Of a stretch of 64,000 nucleotides of DNA, positions 32,293 through 44,382 are shown in pieces. The DNA lies in contig CM051456.1 of NCBI GenBank assembly GCA_028274465.1, forward strand, positions 86,972,753 through 87,036,752, read 5' to 3'. Position 1 is the stretch's first letter. Each line of letters starts with the position of its first letter. Position numbers and translations under genes: made by a program. The notes below the pieces were generated by a model that did not search any database, had not been told where the DNA came from, and was given only the letters and a program-made list of their open reading frames with translations. This DNA is from Plantago ovata (lineage: Eukaryota > Streptophyta > Magnoliopsida > Lamiales > Plantaginaceae).

Positions 32293-33912
32293 ATGCCTAG
32301 AACCCGAACGGGTGGACCTATTATTGAACCTTTTGTAGACGAGATCGATCGTTTGTTTCAAAGGAGAAGGAGAAATTTGAATCTCGAGTTTCAAGGAGTA
32401 GCATCTAGAGCTTCCACTTCTGGTATTCGGGAAGAGTCTTCTTCTTATCTTTTGGAGCCAATTCTTGAATCTGTTTACTTGGAAGGTGAAATGGCGGAGC
32501 GGCCCATACGTACACTTACTAAGCCTACGGTTGGGGCTAGAGGACCAGCAATTGTCCTCAATGATGCCACCAGGAACTTGGAGATCAGGAATCACATGTT
32601 CCAACAACTTCGCAAATTCTATGGGATGGCTAATGAGGACGTGATAGGGTACTTGAATGAGCTCGAGAACTTTGTTCTCCATCTTGGGCGACCAGGAGCT
32701 GGTGTTACGGATGATGATCTCCGCATGAAGGTCTTTTCTATGGGGCTAGGCGATCGTGCAAAGGCTTGGCTTAATACTTTTGAGGCCGGGTCTTTGACAA
32801 CATGGGATCTATGTTTCGATAAGTTCATGGAGCGTTACTATCCCGCTTCCAAGACAATGGCTATGAAGAGCCAAATTAGCTCCTTCGAGCAGAGGTACGA
32901 TGAGCCTTTCCACGAGGCCTATGATCGTTTCATGGGGTAGCATCATCGATGCCCACATAACGGGTATGATAAAGGTCAGCTTCTCCAATTCTTTTACAAC
33001 GGTTTACATCCTGAGATTCAATCTCAAGTGGATAGTATTTGTGGAGGTAGTATGGGGGAGTTGCTTCCTTCTCAAGCCCAAGTGAAGCTGGACATGATGT
33101 ACTGGAATTCCCAAAACCGGAATGTGAGGGCTCGTGTGCTCCAAAAGGAGCAAAGAGGTGAGGCCAAGGTAGTAGTGGAACAAAATGCCTTCGATGGGTT
33201 CGCCCATGAAGTGAAGCAAGCTTTGAGGCAAAACGTTCCTTCTCCTTCTACGGAAGTTTGTGGTGTGTGCAAGAACTATGGGCACCCGGCCTACTTATGC
33301 CGTTCTGAATTTGCTAGAGAGCAATATATCACGAACGATGTTCGTCAAGAAGTATACGCTGCTGAGGGAGAGCAAGTAGTTGGAGATGTGAACTACGGGC
33401 AAGGTTATGGCAATGTGAGGCCACAAAACCATGGACCCCGAGGTGGGTACCAGAATCAAGGCAACCGTGGTTATCTTCATAACCCGGATCAAAATGCCTA
33501 TGGGTCTAATCAAGATAGAAGTCGTCTCAGCAATGGGAACAATTGGTATGAAGGAGTACCGCCTTCTAATCCTACACCTCCGCCTCAGGTTGCTAGTTCT
33601 GAACCACAAGGTGGAGGGGTGCTTTCTTCACCTCTTGTCTCTTCTCTCAACGATCTTGTTTTGAAAACAAATATGTTTATGGAGCATTACTATCGTAATG
33701 AAGCTACTAATAATCAGCGGTTTGAGAAGCTTGAGGCTAGTAGTAGCAAACTCCATAAGAAGTTGCAAGAGCTGATAGATCGGGGGGCTAGTAGAGAGCA
33801 AGGGAAGTTTCCCGGAAACACGGAGAAGGCTATGGCCGTAACCGTGGTGACTGATTTGCCCGTGGAGATCACGGTTGTGAGAGACAATGCACTAGTCGAG
33901 GTGCCAAGTTGA
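32293..33912 (+). pseudogene. Element E gag region
   Basis: Starts MPRTRTGGPIIEPF as in D. Same gag core (FYGMANEDVIGYLNELENF, MGLGDRAKAWLNTFEAGS, FDKFMERYYPASKTMAM) and CCHC knuckle CGVCKNYGHPAYLC, followed by the Asn/Gly-rich linker and the RGASREQGKFPG block. Broken fossil of the D gag. Confidence 0.85.
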
Positions 33913-34598
33913 AGATAACTGAAACTTGCAAAGTGAGTAAGGAGCTTGAGACTCCTAAGGTAGTTGTGGAAGAAAAAGTGGTCGCACAATTTGATGCGAT
34001 AGTGGAAGAAGTGAATGAAAACTCATCGTCTGAGGATGAGTTGGTGGATATGGTGGAAGTGCCTATCCAAGAGAGCTTTGATGTGGAAATCGGCTTGGGT
34101 AAGAAGGATGGAATAGTGGCAACTCTAGACACGGGAGCGGGTGTGAATGTCATACCTTTGAACGTGTACGAAGAGTCGGGTTTGTCTGACTTAAGACCAA
34201 TGAAGTGCATGGTGCAATTGGCGGATGGGTCTATGAAGAAGCCATTGGGTGTGATCGAGAATCTAGTGGTAAGAGTCGCCGGTGTAGAGGTCAAGACGAA
34301 CTTCATCGTCATGCCTACATCCTCCGCAAAGCTCAAGGATGTGGTTCTTTTGGGTAGAGCCTTCATCAACAAAGTACATATGGTGATAGACATGTATCGT
34401 CGTACATGTAGCTTCGAGGTAAATGGCAAGCAACATACGTTGCGAGCCATAATTAATTCATGTGCTTATGTTGATACTAACGAACTTGTAGGATTCTTTG
34501 GTCCTCTTTATGTTCGTCAAGATGTGCAGGGACTTGGTGCTTTGAAGAGCACTTGGACGGGGAAGTCTAGTACCCGATGCGAAATTGATCCCGCATGA
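33909..34598 (+). CDS. Element E aspartic protease region
   Basis: Acidic stretch, then retropepsin-like domain with GIVATLDTGAGVNVIPLNVY (DTGA active site near 34127), VQLADGSMKKPLGVIENLVVRV and VVLLGRAFINKVHMVID. Ends where the D counterpart ends, with no RT following. Confidence 0.85.
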   Translation: MKITETCKVSKELETPKVVVEEKVVAQFDAIVEEVNENSSSEDELVDMVEVPIQESFDVEIGLGKKDGIVATLDTGAGVNVIPLNVYEESGLSDLRPMKCMVQLADGSMKKPLGVIENLVVRVAGVEVKTNFIVMPTSSAKLKDVVLLGRAFINKVHMVIDMYRRTCSFEVNGKQHTLRAIINSCAYVDTNELVGFFGPLYVRQDVQGLGALKSTWTGKSSTRCEIDPA

Positions 34599-34774
34599 GC
34601 TAAGACGAGTCGAGCCAACGACTTTTAAACGAAGGCGATTCTCGGGAGGCAACCCGAGGTTGTAGGTACTTGCATATAGATTAGAAGCACGTTTAAAATT
34701 TTGTTTCGTTGATTAGACAAGGTTTTTGGGGTGAAAATTTAGCAAAAGTCGAAAAAAAATGAAATTGGGAGCTT

Positions 34775-35035
34775 CAGGTCCCAAGCGAACCGCTTGGAAA
34801 GCCCAAGCGGTCCGCTTGGATTTCCAGTAAGAATTCCATTCTTACTGGAAATCCAAGCGAAGCGCTTGGCACGCCCAAGCGGTCCGCTTGAATTTCCAGT
34901 AAGAATGAAAATTCTTACTGGAAATCCAAGTGGAGCGCTTGGGAGTTCCCAAGCGGACCGCTTGCCAAGCGCTTCGCTTGGGACGCCCAAGCACTTCGCT
35001 TGGCTTTCCTTAAGAAAGCTAAGCGGGGCACTTGT
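34775..35035. repeat. Palindrome cluster, E internal 1
   Basis: Same alternating GC-type and TTCCAGTAAGAAT-type inverted repeats as in D at 16418-16680. Confidence 0.88.
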
Positions 35036-35214
35036 GTTTCAAAGCCCCCCACTTCGTTTTTCTTCCTCCATTGCCGATTTAGCACCCCAAAAATCTCAAT
35101 CTCTCTTCTCCACCAATTCTTGCAATCTTGTGCATTTTACAAAGCCCATCACCCCCTCTATCATCTAAACCGATCAAATTTCACGTTTGAAGCATCCATA
35201 ACAAGGAATCAAAG

Positions 35215-35756
35215 GTACCTCTCATGAACCCTAACTTTCTTGAATTTGGGATTTTATCTTAATTAGCTTCAATTGTGGTATGCATGGGTGAATTAGAGTT
35301 TGATGATGATTGTTGAGCATGTTTCTTACTAGATGTGATGTCTAAATTCGAATTTTGCTCCTCTTGATTTATGATGAACTCTAGTGCTCGAATTTTTGCT
35401 ATGTAATTGTTTGATGATTGTTAGCCTTGAATTTGAGTTATGTTATGATTCGAATTTTTGCTATGTAATTGTTTGATGATTGTTAGCCTTGAATTTTAGT
35501 TACGTTATGATTATGGTGATGATGTTATTGCATGAGAATGTGTTGGATTGGTTGGGTAATTTAATTGGAGAGTTTGTTTGCTTGGTTTAGATTCGTATGG
35601 ATTTATCGTAACGAAGTGTTAAAGCTTCTCGATTTGTTCATATGAACTTTAGCAAGCCTTCAAACTCACCATGAGATTACTTGAGTGAGTATTGGAGTCT
35701 AGGAGTCGAGTCTAAGTCTCATTGTCTATTGAAGTTATCTAATAAGATTATTCTAG
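35215..35756 (+). other. Candidate 5' UTR intron upstream of the third ORF in E
   Basis: Donor AAAG|GTACCT and acceptor TTATTCTAG|GT five bases before the ATG at 35762, as in D. 542 bp, T/A-rich, with the same internal duplicated unit. Confidence 0.5.
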
Positions 35757-35761
35757 GTGCA

Positions 35762-36590
35762 ATGGCATCAAGAAGATCTAAGAGATCAAGGGGAGAAGGG
35801 ACCTCGAGTGCCCATCAAACGGCCACACCCGGCAAGTATCGCCAATCGGGGAGGGCAAGGCAATTCGAAGCGAGTTTCCATGCCCACAAGCACACATGAT
35901 TCCGAGGTTCAGTCCTATTACGGAGTCCTAGTCTATGCTCTCTTGCATAATTTGCCTCTCACTCCTGACATCGTCATCTTCGAGGAATTCAAGCGCCGCC
36001 GTAATGCAAACCGGAAGCTTGCCTTTGGTAACTTGATCACCGGCATGTGCAAGGAGGCCGGAGTTCCCGACCTCGTACTGGACAAGAAGCCGAAGAAGCC
36101 CATCAACATTGATACGTAGAATGAGATGTACGGGAATTGGTGCACTCAGCAAGGAGAACCCATGCAACCGAGGGTTACGCGCCATGTGACACCTCCTCCA
36201 CCTCCGCCTACGGCCGGACAAGGAAGCTTCGACTTCTTGGGGTTCAACCAGATCTTGGTCGATCAGTTTGGTAGCTTCCAAACCACCATGTTGGAGGCTC
36301 AGTCGACCCAGCTTACTGAGCAATTCCGGGGATTTGAGGAGCGCGAAGTCAAGAGGTGGGAGGACTTCCGTGTGATGGAGGAGCAGCGTTGGGATGATTA
36401 CCAGGGGCGTGTAGATCAGCGTTGGGAGGCCGCTCGAGCAGAGGACACTAGGCGTTGGAGAGCCCACCAGGAGGAGATGATGAACCGCCATGATGCCTTA
36501 GCTCGCCGAATTCCGGGGTATACCTTCTATGATCAAACCGGTGGTAGTGGGAATGCCTTTCCTAACACCCCCTACGACCCCTACTCCTAG
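35762..36590 (+). pseudogene. Element E third ORF, 'putative plant transposon protein'-like
   Basis: Starts MASRRSKRSRGEGTSS like D and shares LAFGNLITGMCKEAGVPDLV, the Pro-rich RHVTPPPPPP linker and a long charged tail with repeated RW(E/D)DxR-type segments that may form a coiled coil. Shorter than its D counterpart. Broken fossil; function unknown. Confidence 0.55.
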
Positions 36591-36844
36591 AGACACCAGC
36601 CGACAGGGGCCACATTTATCGGTAGTATTTGTATATTATCGTTATTTTGGCTTGTTTACTATTGTTGGTTGAAACTCTTTTCATTTCGATTTGGTTGTAT
36701 GATGTTGTGACTTTTGACTCTTGTACTCTTTATTTGCTTTTGTAGTTGTGGCCTGTGTGCCTTTTGTCGTGATTAGTTTATTCTAGTTTTTGTCTTGGTG
36801 CCTTAGGTGATTAAGATAGGAAAAAACATCGAAAATCTGGAAAC

Positions 36845-37005
36845 AGGGCCAAGCGAAGCGCTTGGAAGGGCCAAGCGGTCCGCTTGAAATTCCAGGAAGT
36901 TTTGCAACTTCCTGGAAATTCAAGCGGAGCGCCTGGAGCCTCCCAAGCGCTCCGCTTGACCAAGTGAACCGCTTGGCTCCCGCCAAGCGGTCCGCTTGGA
37001 CCCTG
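36845..37005. repeat. Palindrome cluster, E internal 2
   Basis: CCAAGCGAAGCGCTTGG, CCAAGCGGTCCGCTTG, an AT-type hairpin TTCCAGGAAGTT/AACTTCCTGGAA, and three further GC-type modules, more than in D. Confidence 0.85.
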
Positions 37006-38650
37006 TACCCAGATTTTCCTCGTTTTTTCCATTCTTCTCACCTTTGCGCACCCGTTTCCACTTGTTTCTTGAGTCTTTTCAGGTACTACTCTTATATAGG
37101 AGATTGGACACGAACCTTTATTTCAGGGAAGTGTACTTCCAATCCAATTTTTCCTTTTCATTCAACTTTTCTTTGCTCGAGGACGAGCAAAAGTTTAGGT
37201 TTGGGGAGGGGGTATTGGATTTTCAGTACTATATGCTTATGTGGTTCGTACATGCCTGATTTTACTCAAGTTCATGTGATTTGTCGTGTTTTTTCAAATT
37301 TTTGCATGCATATCATCCCTAGATTAGTTGTTGCACGTTGTTGTGTGTGGAGTTTATTGCCAAGTCTTTTGAACTTTTTTATTGAGTAGACTAAGTGTTT
37401 ATGACCATTGATCATATGTTGCATCACTTTGCAAGTAGTTTGAGGCTTGTCTCGCTTGGTTTGTCACATTCGCATGTGCACTAGTTAAGCTTAGTAGTCT
37501 CGACATCACCTTGAGTGGTGTTTCTTCTGCTGCGGTTCACGATGGCCTTATAAAATGATGCATGTTAGAGTCTATGGTTGTAACCCATGTAATTATGTAC
37601 GTAAGTGGCGACAAGTTCTTCACCTCGATTAGAGATTGCCAAATGCCTAGGAAGGAGGTAGTGTGAGGTGTGCGATTCCTTGTATTAAACTTATTCTATC
37701 GAATAGGTTTGGGGAGGGGGTTGCCTTATTTGATCTTGTCTTTCGTCTTTGATTCGTTGTAAAGCTTCCTTTTTCTTTTTCTTTTTGTTTTGTGTCCCAA
37801 CCTATTCTTTCGAATAGGTTTGGGGAGGTGTCTTTGTAAAAGAGTCTTTCCTTTTTCCTTTTCGTCTTTGTGCTCAAACCTATTCTCTCGAATAGGTTTG
37901 GGGAGGTGTTTTTGAGACATAGTACTGCTGCTTGCCCCTATATAAAAGAAAAAAAAGGGATAAAAAGAAAAGATGAAAAAAGAGGAAAGAAAAAGAGAAA
38001 ATAAATAAATAAATAAATAAATAAATAAAAAGAGAAGAAAGAAAATAAAGAATAAGATCCAAAAGCAAAAGAAAGGTCGTTGCAAGCCAAAAGAAGTCTA
38101 GTAAAGTGTCAAGTGTCATGTAAATATTTGTTTTTGAAGTGTCGAGTTGTAAATTCTATCTTTCGTTACGTGTCGCCTTTGTCCAAGGCCTGTTCTTGAC
38201 CACCCTCGTCTTGCTATTCAAGAAGTGGTTGAAAGAGACTCATTCTTGAGAGTCTGGGTAGAATAGGGGAGTGTTATCTTTCTAAGGGAACCCTCCTTCG
38301 TTTGATGAGAACCAGTATTGGTTCGCCCTCTCTTGAGGAAAAGTCTTGCTTGGTGAACAGTAGTAAGCCCTCGGTTTCATAGGCACGGGGCAATTGTAGT
38401 ATGATAACATGCATCATTGTGTCGTCACTGACCAGGTCCAGGTAGAAGATGTTACATGAGACTCCTTTGTTTAACCAAGTGCACTTGAGAATGTGTATAT
38501 TCGCAATCGAGGCATACTTCAACCTATTTGCATGTCTTGATCATTTGGTTTTGTTCATAAGCATTTGGTAGATTCAATAGATTAGTTCACTTTACTTGGC
38601 ATGAGACTCCTTTTGTGTTGCATTTAGGATAGTTTGTTGCTTGAGGACAA
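37006..38650 (+). other. Element E 3' noncoding region
   Basis: No coding sequence recognised. Holds TTTAGGTTTGGGGAGGGGG (about 37194-37213), hairpin-plus-purine modules at about 37687-37718, 37798-37830 and 37875-37908, and a purine tract (37945-38070) containing an (ATAA)n microsatellite at about 38000-38030. Confidence 0.75.
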
Positions 38651-38673
38651 GCAAGGGTTTGGTTTGGGGAGTT
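38651..38673 (+). other. Polypurine tract of element E
   Basis: AGGGTTTGGTTTGGGGAGTT before the 3' LTR. Confidence 0.8.
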
Positions 38674-40060
38674 TGATGAACGTATTTTTGACGCGTTCAT
38701 CTTGTCATTTTTACCTTCTTTTGCTATCTTCTAGCCTTGTTTTTTGGTTAGTTTTGTAGAATAGTGTCACGTTTCGTGTTTTCTGCATTTTCAGGCACTT
38801 AGGTACGAAACGGCTTTTTTGGAGCTAAAAACGAGCCTTTTTGATGGAAAAGATGGCCCCGTTGAAGTTCCCCAATCTCCGTGGCTTGTTTGTAAGTGTT
38901 TGAGCATCAATAAGCATCGAGAAGGATGAGTCCAAGGCACCCGAGGGCCATGCGAGGGCAAAAGGATTGAGTTTGAAGACAAAAATCTGCCCAGGAGCCA
39001 AGCTAAGCGCCTAGAATAGTGAAGCGCTCCGCTTCATTTTCCAGGAGCTTTGGCACAGAAGCCAAGCGAAGCTCTTGGAGTGCCAAACCGCTTCGCTTGC
39101 CAAGCGCTCCGCTTGGCTTCTCCAAGCGGTTACGTTTTCGGATTTTCCTTCTTAGATCTGATCTTTGGTCATTTTTTGGAGATCTTTTGAACTGTAACTT
39201 CGTTTTGGAGAGCTCCTAAGCCCCAAAACGCAGAGAAAACTCAGATTACATTGTATTTTAGCTTGGGATTCAAGGTTTTGATTGGAATTCATCCTTTGTA
39301 ATCATCTACGGAGAGGTTTTCTTTGATTTCCACCGATTAGTGACAGCTTTGGTGGTAACTTGTATCACTCTCTTGTCTTGTAGTTTGATATGATGTATTC
39401 TGATTATTATTCATATGAATTGATGTCTATGTTGATGAATATGAGTAGCTAAATCTTTTGTGTTGGTGGTAGAATGTAGAATATGCATGCTATGGGTTAT
39501 GTTTATGCTTACATGAGATTGTGATTCAATCTTGCTGCAAATTCCTTCATATGATTCTTAGTTGCCTCAAAAATATATTCGAATTGAGTATAGTGACAAA
39601 CTCTTGGTCAATGAAAGCTATAGGATTGTATGTTAGAGATTTGCAGCATGCTAGATAAATGGTATTGGTGACAAGCACCTCTAAAGTATTGATAGTGGTC
39701 TTTTATGATGTGTGTCTTAAAGTTACCTAGACTTGTTGCTTAGCAGACTTGATCGAAGGTTTTACGCACTGAACTTGTGAGAATATTCGTAATCCATGCA
39801 TGTGTATTTGATTTCTACCACCAATCGTTTTCCAAACTTGATTAAAACAATCTGATTTCTCGTTGCTTTGTTCAAAGGAAACGATTCTATAAACATTTGA
39901 ACTCGTTGACTGAAATTACTAGCAAAAACCTCAAGCAAAGCCACGTTAGGTCCCGAGAGAACGACACTCGGGGACAACTTGCCATTGCACTCTAGTTTGT
40001 GTAGTGATAAGTGTTCTTAGGCTTTTAAACAAATTTAATTGGTGAAAAACGACATCATCA
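38674..40060 (+). repeat. Element E 3' LTR
   Basis: 1387 bp, TGATGAACG to CATCATCA, followed by AAGTC at 40061-40065. Palindrome cluster at about 38990-39135, with fewer modules than its partner. Confidence 0.92.
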
Positions 40061-40065
40061 AAGTC

Positions 40066-41850
40066 CATGAGTAGCTTTGGATCTAGTCACTTGGCGTTTA
40101 TTAATATCGCCAATCATATCCGTAGAGGGATGATCTCTAATCCATTTATTAACAGGTTTTCTGCTTGTTGGATCAGGATATGTTTGCTCATCAGCATGTG
40201 ACTCTTCAGTATGTACTTGTTCAGTACTACTGGGAATTTGTGTCTCTGCTGAGATTTGTTCATCAACAACTGCTTGTTCAGTATTGCTTGATTGAGGTAG
40301 TTCATCAGCAGGCACTGGAGATTGCGTAATTTCAGCAACTTCCGGAGCAACCGCGTCTTTTGCTGGAAATTCTTTGTCGTGAACTATATTTATCTTGTCA
40401 TGACTAGGGGGAGGAGAGTCATTGTCAGAATCATCATTTAGTTCAATTGACTTGATTTGCCTAGCATCAGATTCAGTTCTTTGCTCATGTATGATTAGCT
40501 TTTTCATACATTCTGCTATTTCTTCTTCAGCAGGCACACCTTGCGACTTTTCGTAGAATACAACATGCACTGATTCTTCAATCTTTTGTGCCTTTTTGTT
40601 GTAAACTCTATAAGCTTACTATGCAAGGAGTAGCCGAGAAATATCGCGTCGTCTGCCTTTGGTTGAAATGTTCTTACGTATTCTCTACCATTGTTAAGAA
40701 CGAAACACTTGCAACCAAATACTCTTAGATGAGTGATGTTAGGAGGTCTTCCAACAAACAATTCATAAGGAGTTGTGTTGTATTCCTTAGTAATCAAACA
40801 TCTGTTTTGAGTATAACAGGCGGTATTAATCACTTCAACCCAATAAGCCTCACTTATTTCAGTGTCAGCAAGCATTGTTCTTGCGGCTTCTTTCAGGGTA
40901 CGATTCTTCCGTTCAGCAACACCGTTTTGATGTGGTGTTCTTACTGAGGATAACTGATGTTGTATTCCTTTTGAGGTACAATATTCAGTTATGTACTGGT
41001 TTACAAACTCAGTACCATGGTCTGTCCTTATGACTTTTACCTTGTCATTTTTCATGACTTCAAGCTTATTCAGCAAGTTAGGTATTTCAGTCTTGGTTTC
41101 AGATTTGTGCTTGATGAATACTACCCAAGTGAATCTTGAATAGTCATCTACCACGACTAGACCAAACTTCTTACCAGCATAGCTTGTTGAAGAAGATTCA
41201 AACAAGTCCATGTGCAAGAGTTGTAAATGTTTTGTAGTTGACGGTACTGCCTTGTTCTTGAAAGAAGATTTGGTTTGCTTTCCTTGCTGACATGCATTGC
41301 AAACACCATCCTTCTTAAAAGTAACCCTAGGTAATCCAACTACAAGTGCCTTTTTAGACAGCTTATTCAGCGTCTTGAAGTTTAGATGACTTGTTCGTTT
41401 ATGCCATAACCATGCTTTTTCAGAAAGACAATCATGATCTGAGATAAGGCATTTTTCAACAATTGCTGAAGACCAATCAACAGTGTACAAGCCTCCTGAT
41501 CTTCTTGCAATCATTATTACCTTTTTAGTCTCGAAATCTATAAGTTTACATTCATCACTTTTAATTTTGATGAAGTATCCTTTGTCAGCAAACTGACTCA
41601 TGCTGAAAAGGTTAAACTTAAGATTTTTGACATAAAGAACTCCAGTAATGGTTATGCATCCTAACTTCACGTCACCATAGCCTTTTGTAGAACCGGAGCC
41701 TCCACCAGCAAACCTTATTGTTGGACTTTAGACCACCGTCTATAGTTTATAAGGTTATTCTTGTTGCCCGTCATGTGCTTTCCACAACCACTATCAAAGT
41801 GCCAGATTGCATCGTTTGTGTCCGTGGCTGAAGTCTGCACAATCAAGAGC
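40066..41850 (-). pseudogene. Element C pol, protease remnant to integrase and linker
   Basis: On the - strand: WHFDSGCGKHMTG-type protease motif near 41800, GAG-pre-integrase LWHKRTSHLNFKTLNKL with CNACQQGKQTK, integrase core LLHMDLFESS, VVVDDYSRFTWVVF, VIRTDHGTEF, and GVAERKNRTLKEAARTML (third catalytic acid), then the integrase C-terminal region and an acidic linker to RT. Broken fossil. Confidence 0.88.
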
Positions 41851-41857
41851 AAACAAG

Positions 41858-42766
41858 TTAATTATCCAATAATGGATGTCCATTAACATGTTCAAGAATG
41901 CGTCCAGTGGAAACCCAAGTCTTACGTTTTTCAACTTTGACTTGTTTTCTACTTGCTGAGGAACTAGGAGGTTTTGAGCTGAAAGACTTTTGACTCGTGC
42001 TCGTCAAATCCACTTTCTGATGTGGTGTCTTCCTCGGTTGACCTTTTTGCTGAACATACTTTTCAGTAAGTTCTTTTCTAGCAAGGTTCCTTCTAGCCCT
42101 AGCATTAAGATTCTTTATAGAATTCTTAGGCTTGATTTTATTCATCTCTTTGAAGTATCTTTGCTGACTTTGCTTATACTCATGAACGAGTTGACTTTGC
42201 TTGGTTTTGAAACCGAGTCCACTTTTCGGAGAATGCTGAGCTTTAGCGTCAGCAACCTTACTTGATTCAGGTTTGTCAGAAAAGGACTTCTGATTACTTT
42301 TAGTAATCTTGCCTTTAGACTTAACAACTTGCTTTTCATCAACTTGTTTGGCGGGATGCTTCACAACATCCTTTTTCTTTCCAGTTTGCTTCTCAGCAAC
42401 CTGTTTTCCTTTTAAAGTCTTGTTACTTTGAGTAGCAACAGCGGGCTTTATGGTCATAGGTACTTGATTGCTTGTTTCAGCAACCTTAGATTGACCAAAC
42501 TGATAGATTTCTGGTAGACCACTATCAGTAGCACGTACAAAGGATATAGGTGATTTATCTTTACTCAAGATTTCTACGTCATCACCTTCATACATTGCGC
42601 CTAAACCTTCTTTCTGAGATGGGTCTCTCAAATAAGAGTTTAGTTCAGTCACCGTATTACTTGCGTCCACATAAGATTTGAAATTGATTTTCATCTTTTT
42701 CATCTCTTGGATTTCAGCAAGTAACTTTAGAATTGAGGACTGGTATTCTTCCAATTCTAATGCCAT
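41858..42766 (-). CDS. Element C gag C-terminal region
   Basis: 302-residue open stretch: predicted helical start (LEEYQSSILKLLAEIQEMKK), then a long Lys/Gln/Ser-rich basic tail ending KTWVSTGRILEHVNGHPLLDN. Likely nucleic-acid binding. Counterpart in A at 9976-10707. Confidence 0.72.
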   Translation of the reverse strand: MALELEEYQSSILKLLAEIQEMKKMKINFKSYVDASNTVTELNSYLRDPSQKEGLGAMYEGDDVEILSKDKSPISFVRATDSGLPEIYQFGQSKVAETSNQVPMTIKPAVATQSNKTLKGKQVAEKQTGKKKDVVKHPAKQVDEKQVVKSKGKITKSNQKSFSDKPESSKVADAKAQHSPKSGLGFKTKQSQLVHEYKQSQQRYFKEMNKIKPKNSIKNLNARARRNLARKELTEKYVQQKGQPRKTPHQKVDLTSTSQKSFSSKPPSSSASRKQVKVEKRKTWVSTGRILEHVNGHPLLDN

Positions 42767-42918
42767 TTGAGAATTCTTCTATGTAGCTTCAGTAATCAAC
42801 TTCTTAAGACGCCTTATTTCAGCATCCTTTTCTTCTTTTTCTTCCTTCAGCAAGACGTACTTTTCAGTAGTCTGCTTGGTCAGAATTTCAGCAAATTGTA
42901 GTTTCTCTTGCTGTCTGC

Positions 42919-44270
42919 TCAGAGTTTCTCAAATCTTTCGATTTCTCCTTGAATCTTGTCAAGGTCAATCTCATCTTCACTTTCTGAGTCTGACTCAGAG
43001 GTAGGGTTGTTTACCTGACCGGCCATGAGGCAGAATTCATAGTTTGACACATCTGGATAAGCTTCCATAGCTATTCCACAAACTTCTTTGCCAATCTCCA
43101 CGTCTAGAGTGGCTTCTTCATCGTCGGTGTCTGAACTTTCATCCTCACTGTCTTCGGAGCTAGTATCAATACACAATGCATCGATTTTTGCTTGAAGCTT
43201 TTCTTTTCTTCAGAAATAAAAGCTCTTTTGAACTTCTTCTTCTTTTCAGCAGATTTGCCTTTCAGCAAAGGACAATTATCTTTGAAGTGTCCAGGCTTTT
43301 TGCAGTAAAAACATAGATCATTTCCAACTGCTGGTTCTTCTGATGAAATAGCTTGATGAGCTTGCTTGTTCAGCGAGCTAGTCTCATTCTTGTACTTATG
43401 GTAGTTGTTACCAAGATGTTTTTTCAGCTTCTCTTTTGCTTTTCGCCTTTCAAGTTCCTTGCTGATGAATTTCTTCATGTTTTTGACAACCAAAGAGTTT
43501 TCATCAGTAGGTTCTTTTTCATTCTTCTTTTCAGAAGATGACGGCTTTGCAGCAAGAGCAATGTTTTGCGATTTTTCAGCAAATACATTTTCTCTTTGCT
43601 TTGTCTCATAGTTGACAGTAGCAAGATGAGAGAACAACTCTGTTGGTGTAATGTCTGGCATTCCTCGATTATAATAGAAATTATGAGTGTGGATCCATTC
43701 TTGATTCAGACTTCTGATGATAGTTTTCACTTTCTCAGAATATGAGTAAAGGTTTCCTACACCCAAGGCTGCCATTTCACTAACAAGAGTTGTGAATCTG
43801 AAATCCAAGTCTTCCAGTGACTCGTTTGTACCTTGCTTAAAGTTTTGAAACTTTAATTTAAGTACTTCAAGTTTGTTTTCCTTGGTTTTGTCAGATCCAG
43901 CACAAAGATCTTGAACCATTTTCCAAGCTTCCTTTGCAGTCTTAGCACCCCACAGTTTGCACTGTATGGTATCCGGAGTTGATCGAATGATGATATTTCT
44001 TGCTTGGCCATCAAGACGGAATATCTTAGCTTCGTCAGAAGTCCATTCCTCTCTTGGTTTTGGCACAACCGTATCTGATGGTTCGCCTAGGATAGTTTCC
44101 TTTCCAGCTTCAGTGGTTTTGTGAGGGAAACTCCTTTCAACCTTAGTGATCTTGATAGGTCCATCATTAATGACGGTGACCATCTCATCACTAATGGCCT
44201 CAAGATGTATGTTGTTTCGCCATTTCTCATAATTTTCCAGCTTCAGCAAGGGAGCATCTCCTAAAGACAT
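42919..44270 (-). pseudogene. Element C gag N-terminal and nucleocapsid region
   Basis: Starts MSLGDAPLLKLENYEKW at 44270. UBN2/copia gag core: CKLWGAKTAKEAWKMVQDLCAG, KLKFQNFKQGTNESLEDLDFRF, KTIIRSLNQEW. CCHC zinc knuckle CFYCKKPGHFKDNC at about 43275-43320 on the - strand. The end is acidic. This is the expected copia gag layout. Broken fossil. Confidence 0.88.
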
Positions 44271-44368
44271 CCTGTCAGCAAAGCACTACCAAACTGATCA
44301 AGTGAGAGTGATTTACGGAAAGCACCTAAGAGGATCTAGGTTCAGTGCTGAAGGTTAAAGAACCTCCA

Positions 44369-44380
44369 GCTCTGATACCA
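44369..44380 (-). other. Primer binding site of element C (initiator Met tRNA)
   Basis: TGGTATCAGAGC on the - strand, two bases from the 5' LTR, as in A. Confidence 0.9.
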
Positions 44381-44382
44381 CT

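Larger units (their letters stand above)
30734..40060 (+). mobile_element. Element E: non-autonomous Athila-like element, same family as D (Ath-2)
   Basis: 9327 bp, two LTRs of about 1.4 kb, primer site, gag, protease, third ORF, polypurine tract and AAGTC duplication. Nearly collinear with D and likewise without RT or integrase. Inserted into the pol gene of C. Structurally whole; coding parts carry several breaks. Confidence 0.92.

Noticed and set aside
38000-38030. (ATAA)n microsatellite as a feature of interest
   Set aside because: A simple repeat inside the E purine tract, absent from D; ordinary slippage explains it.
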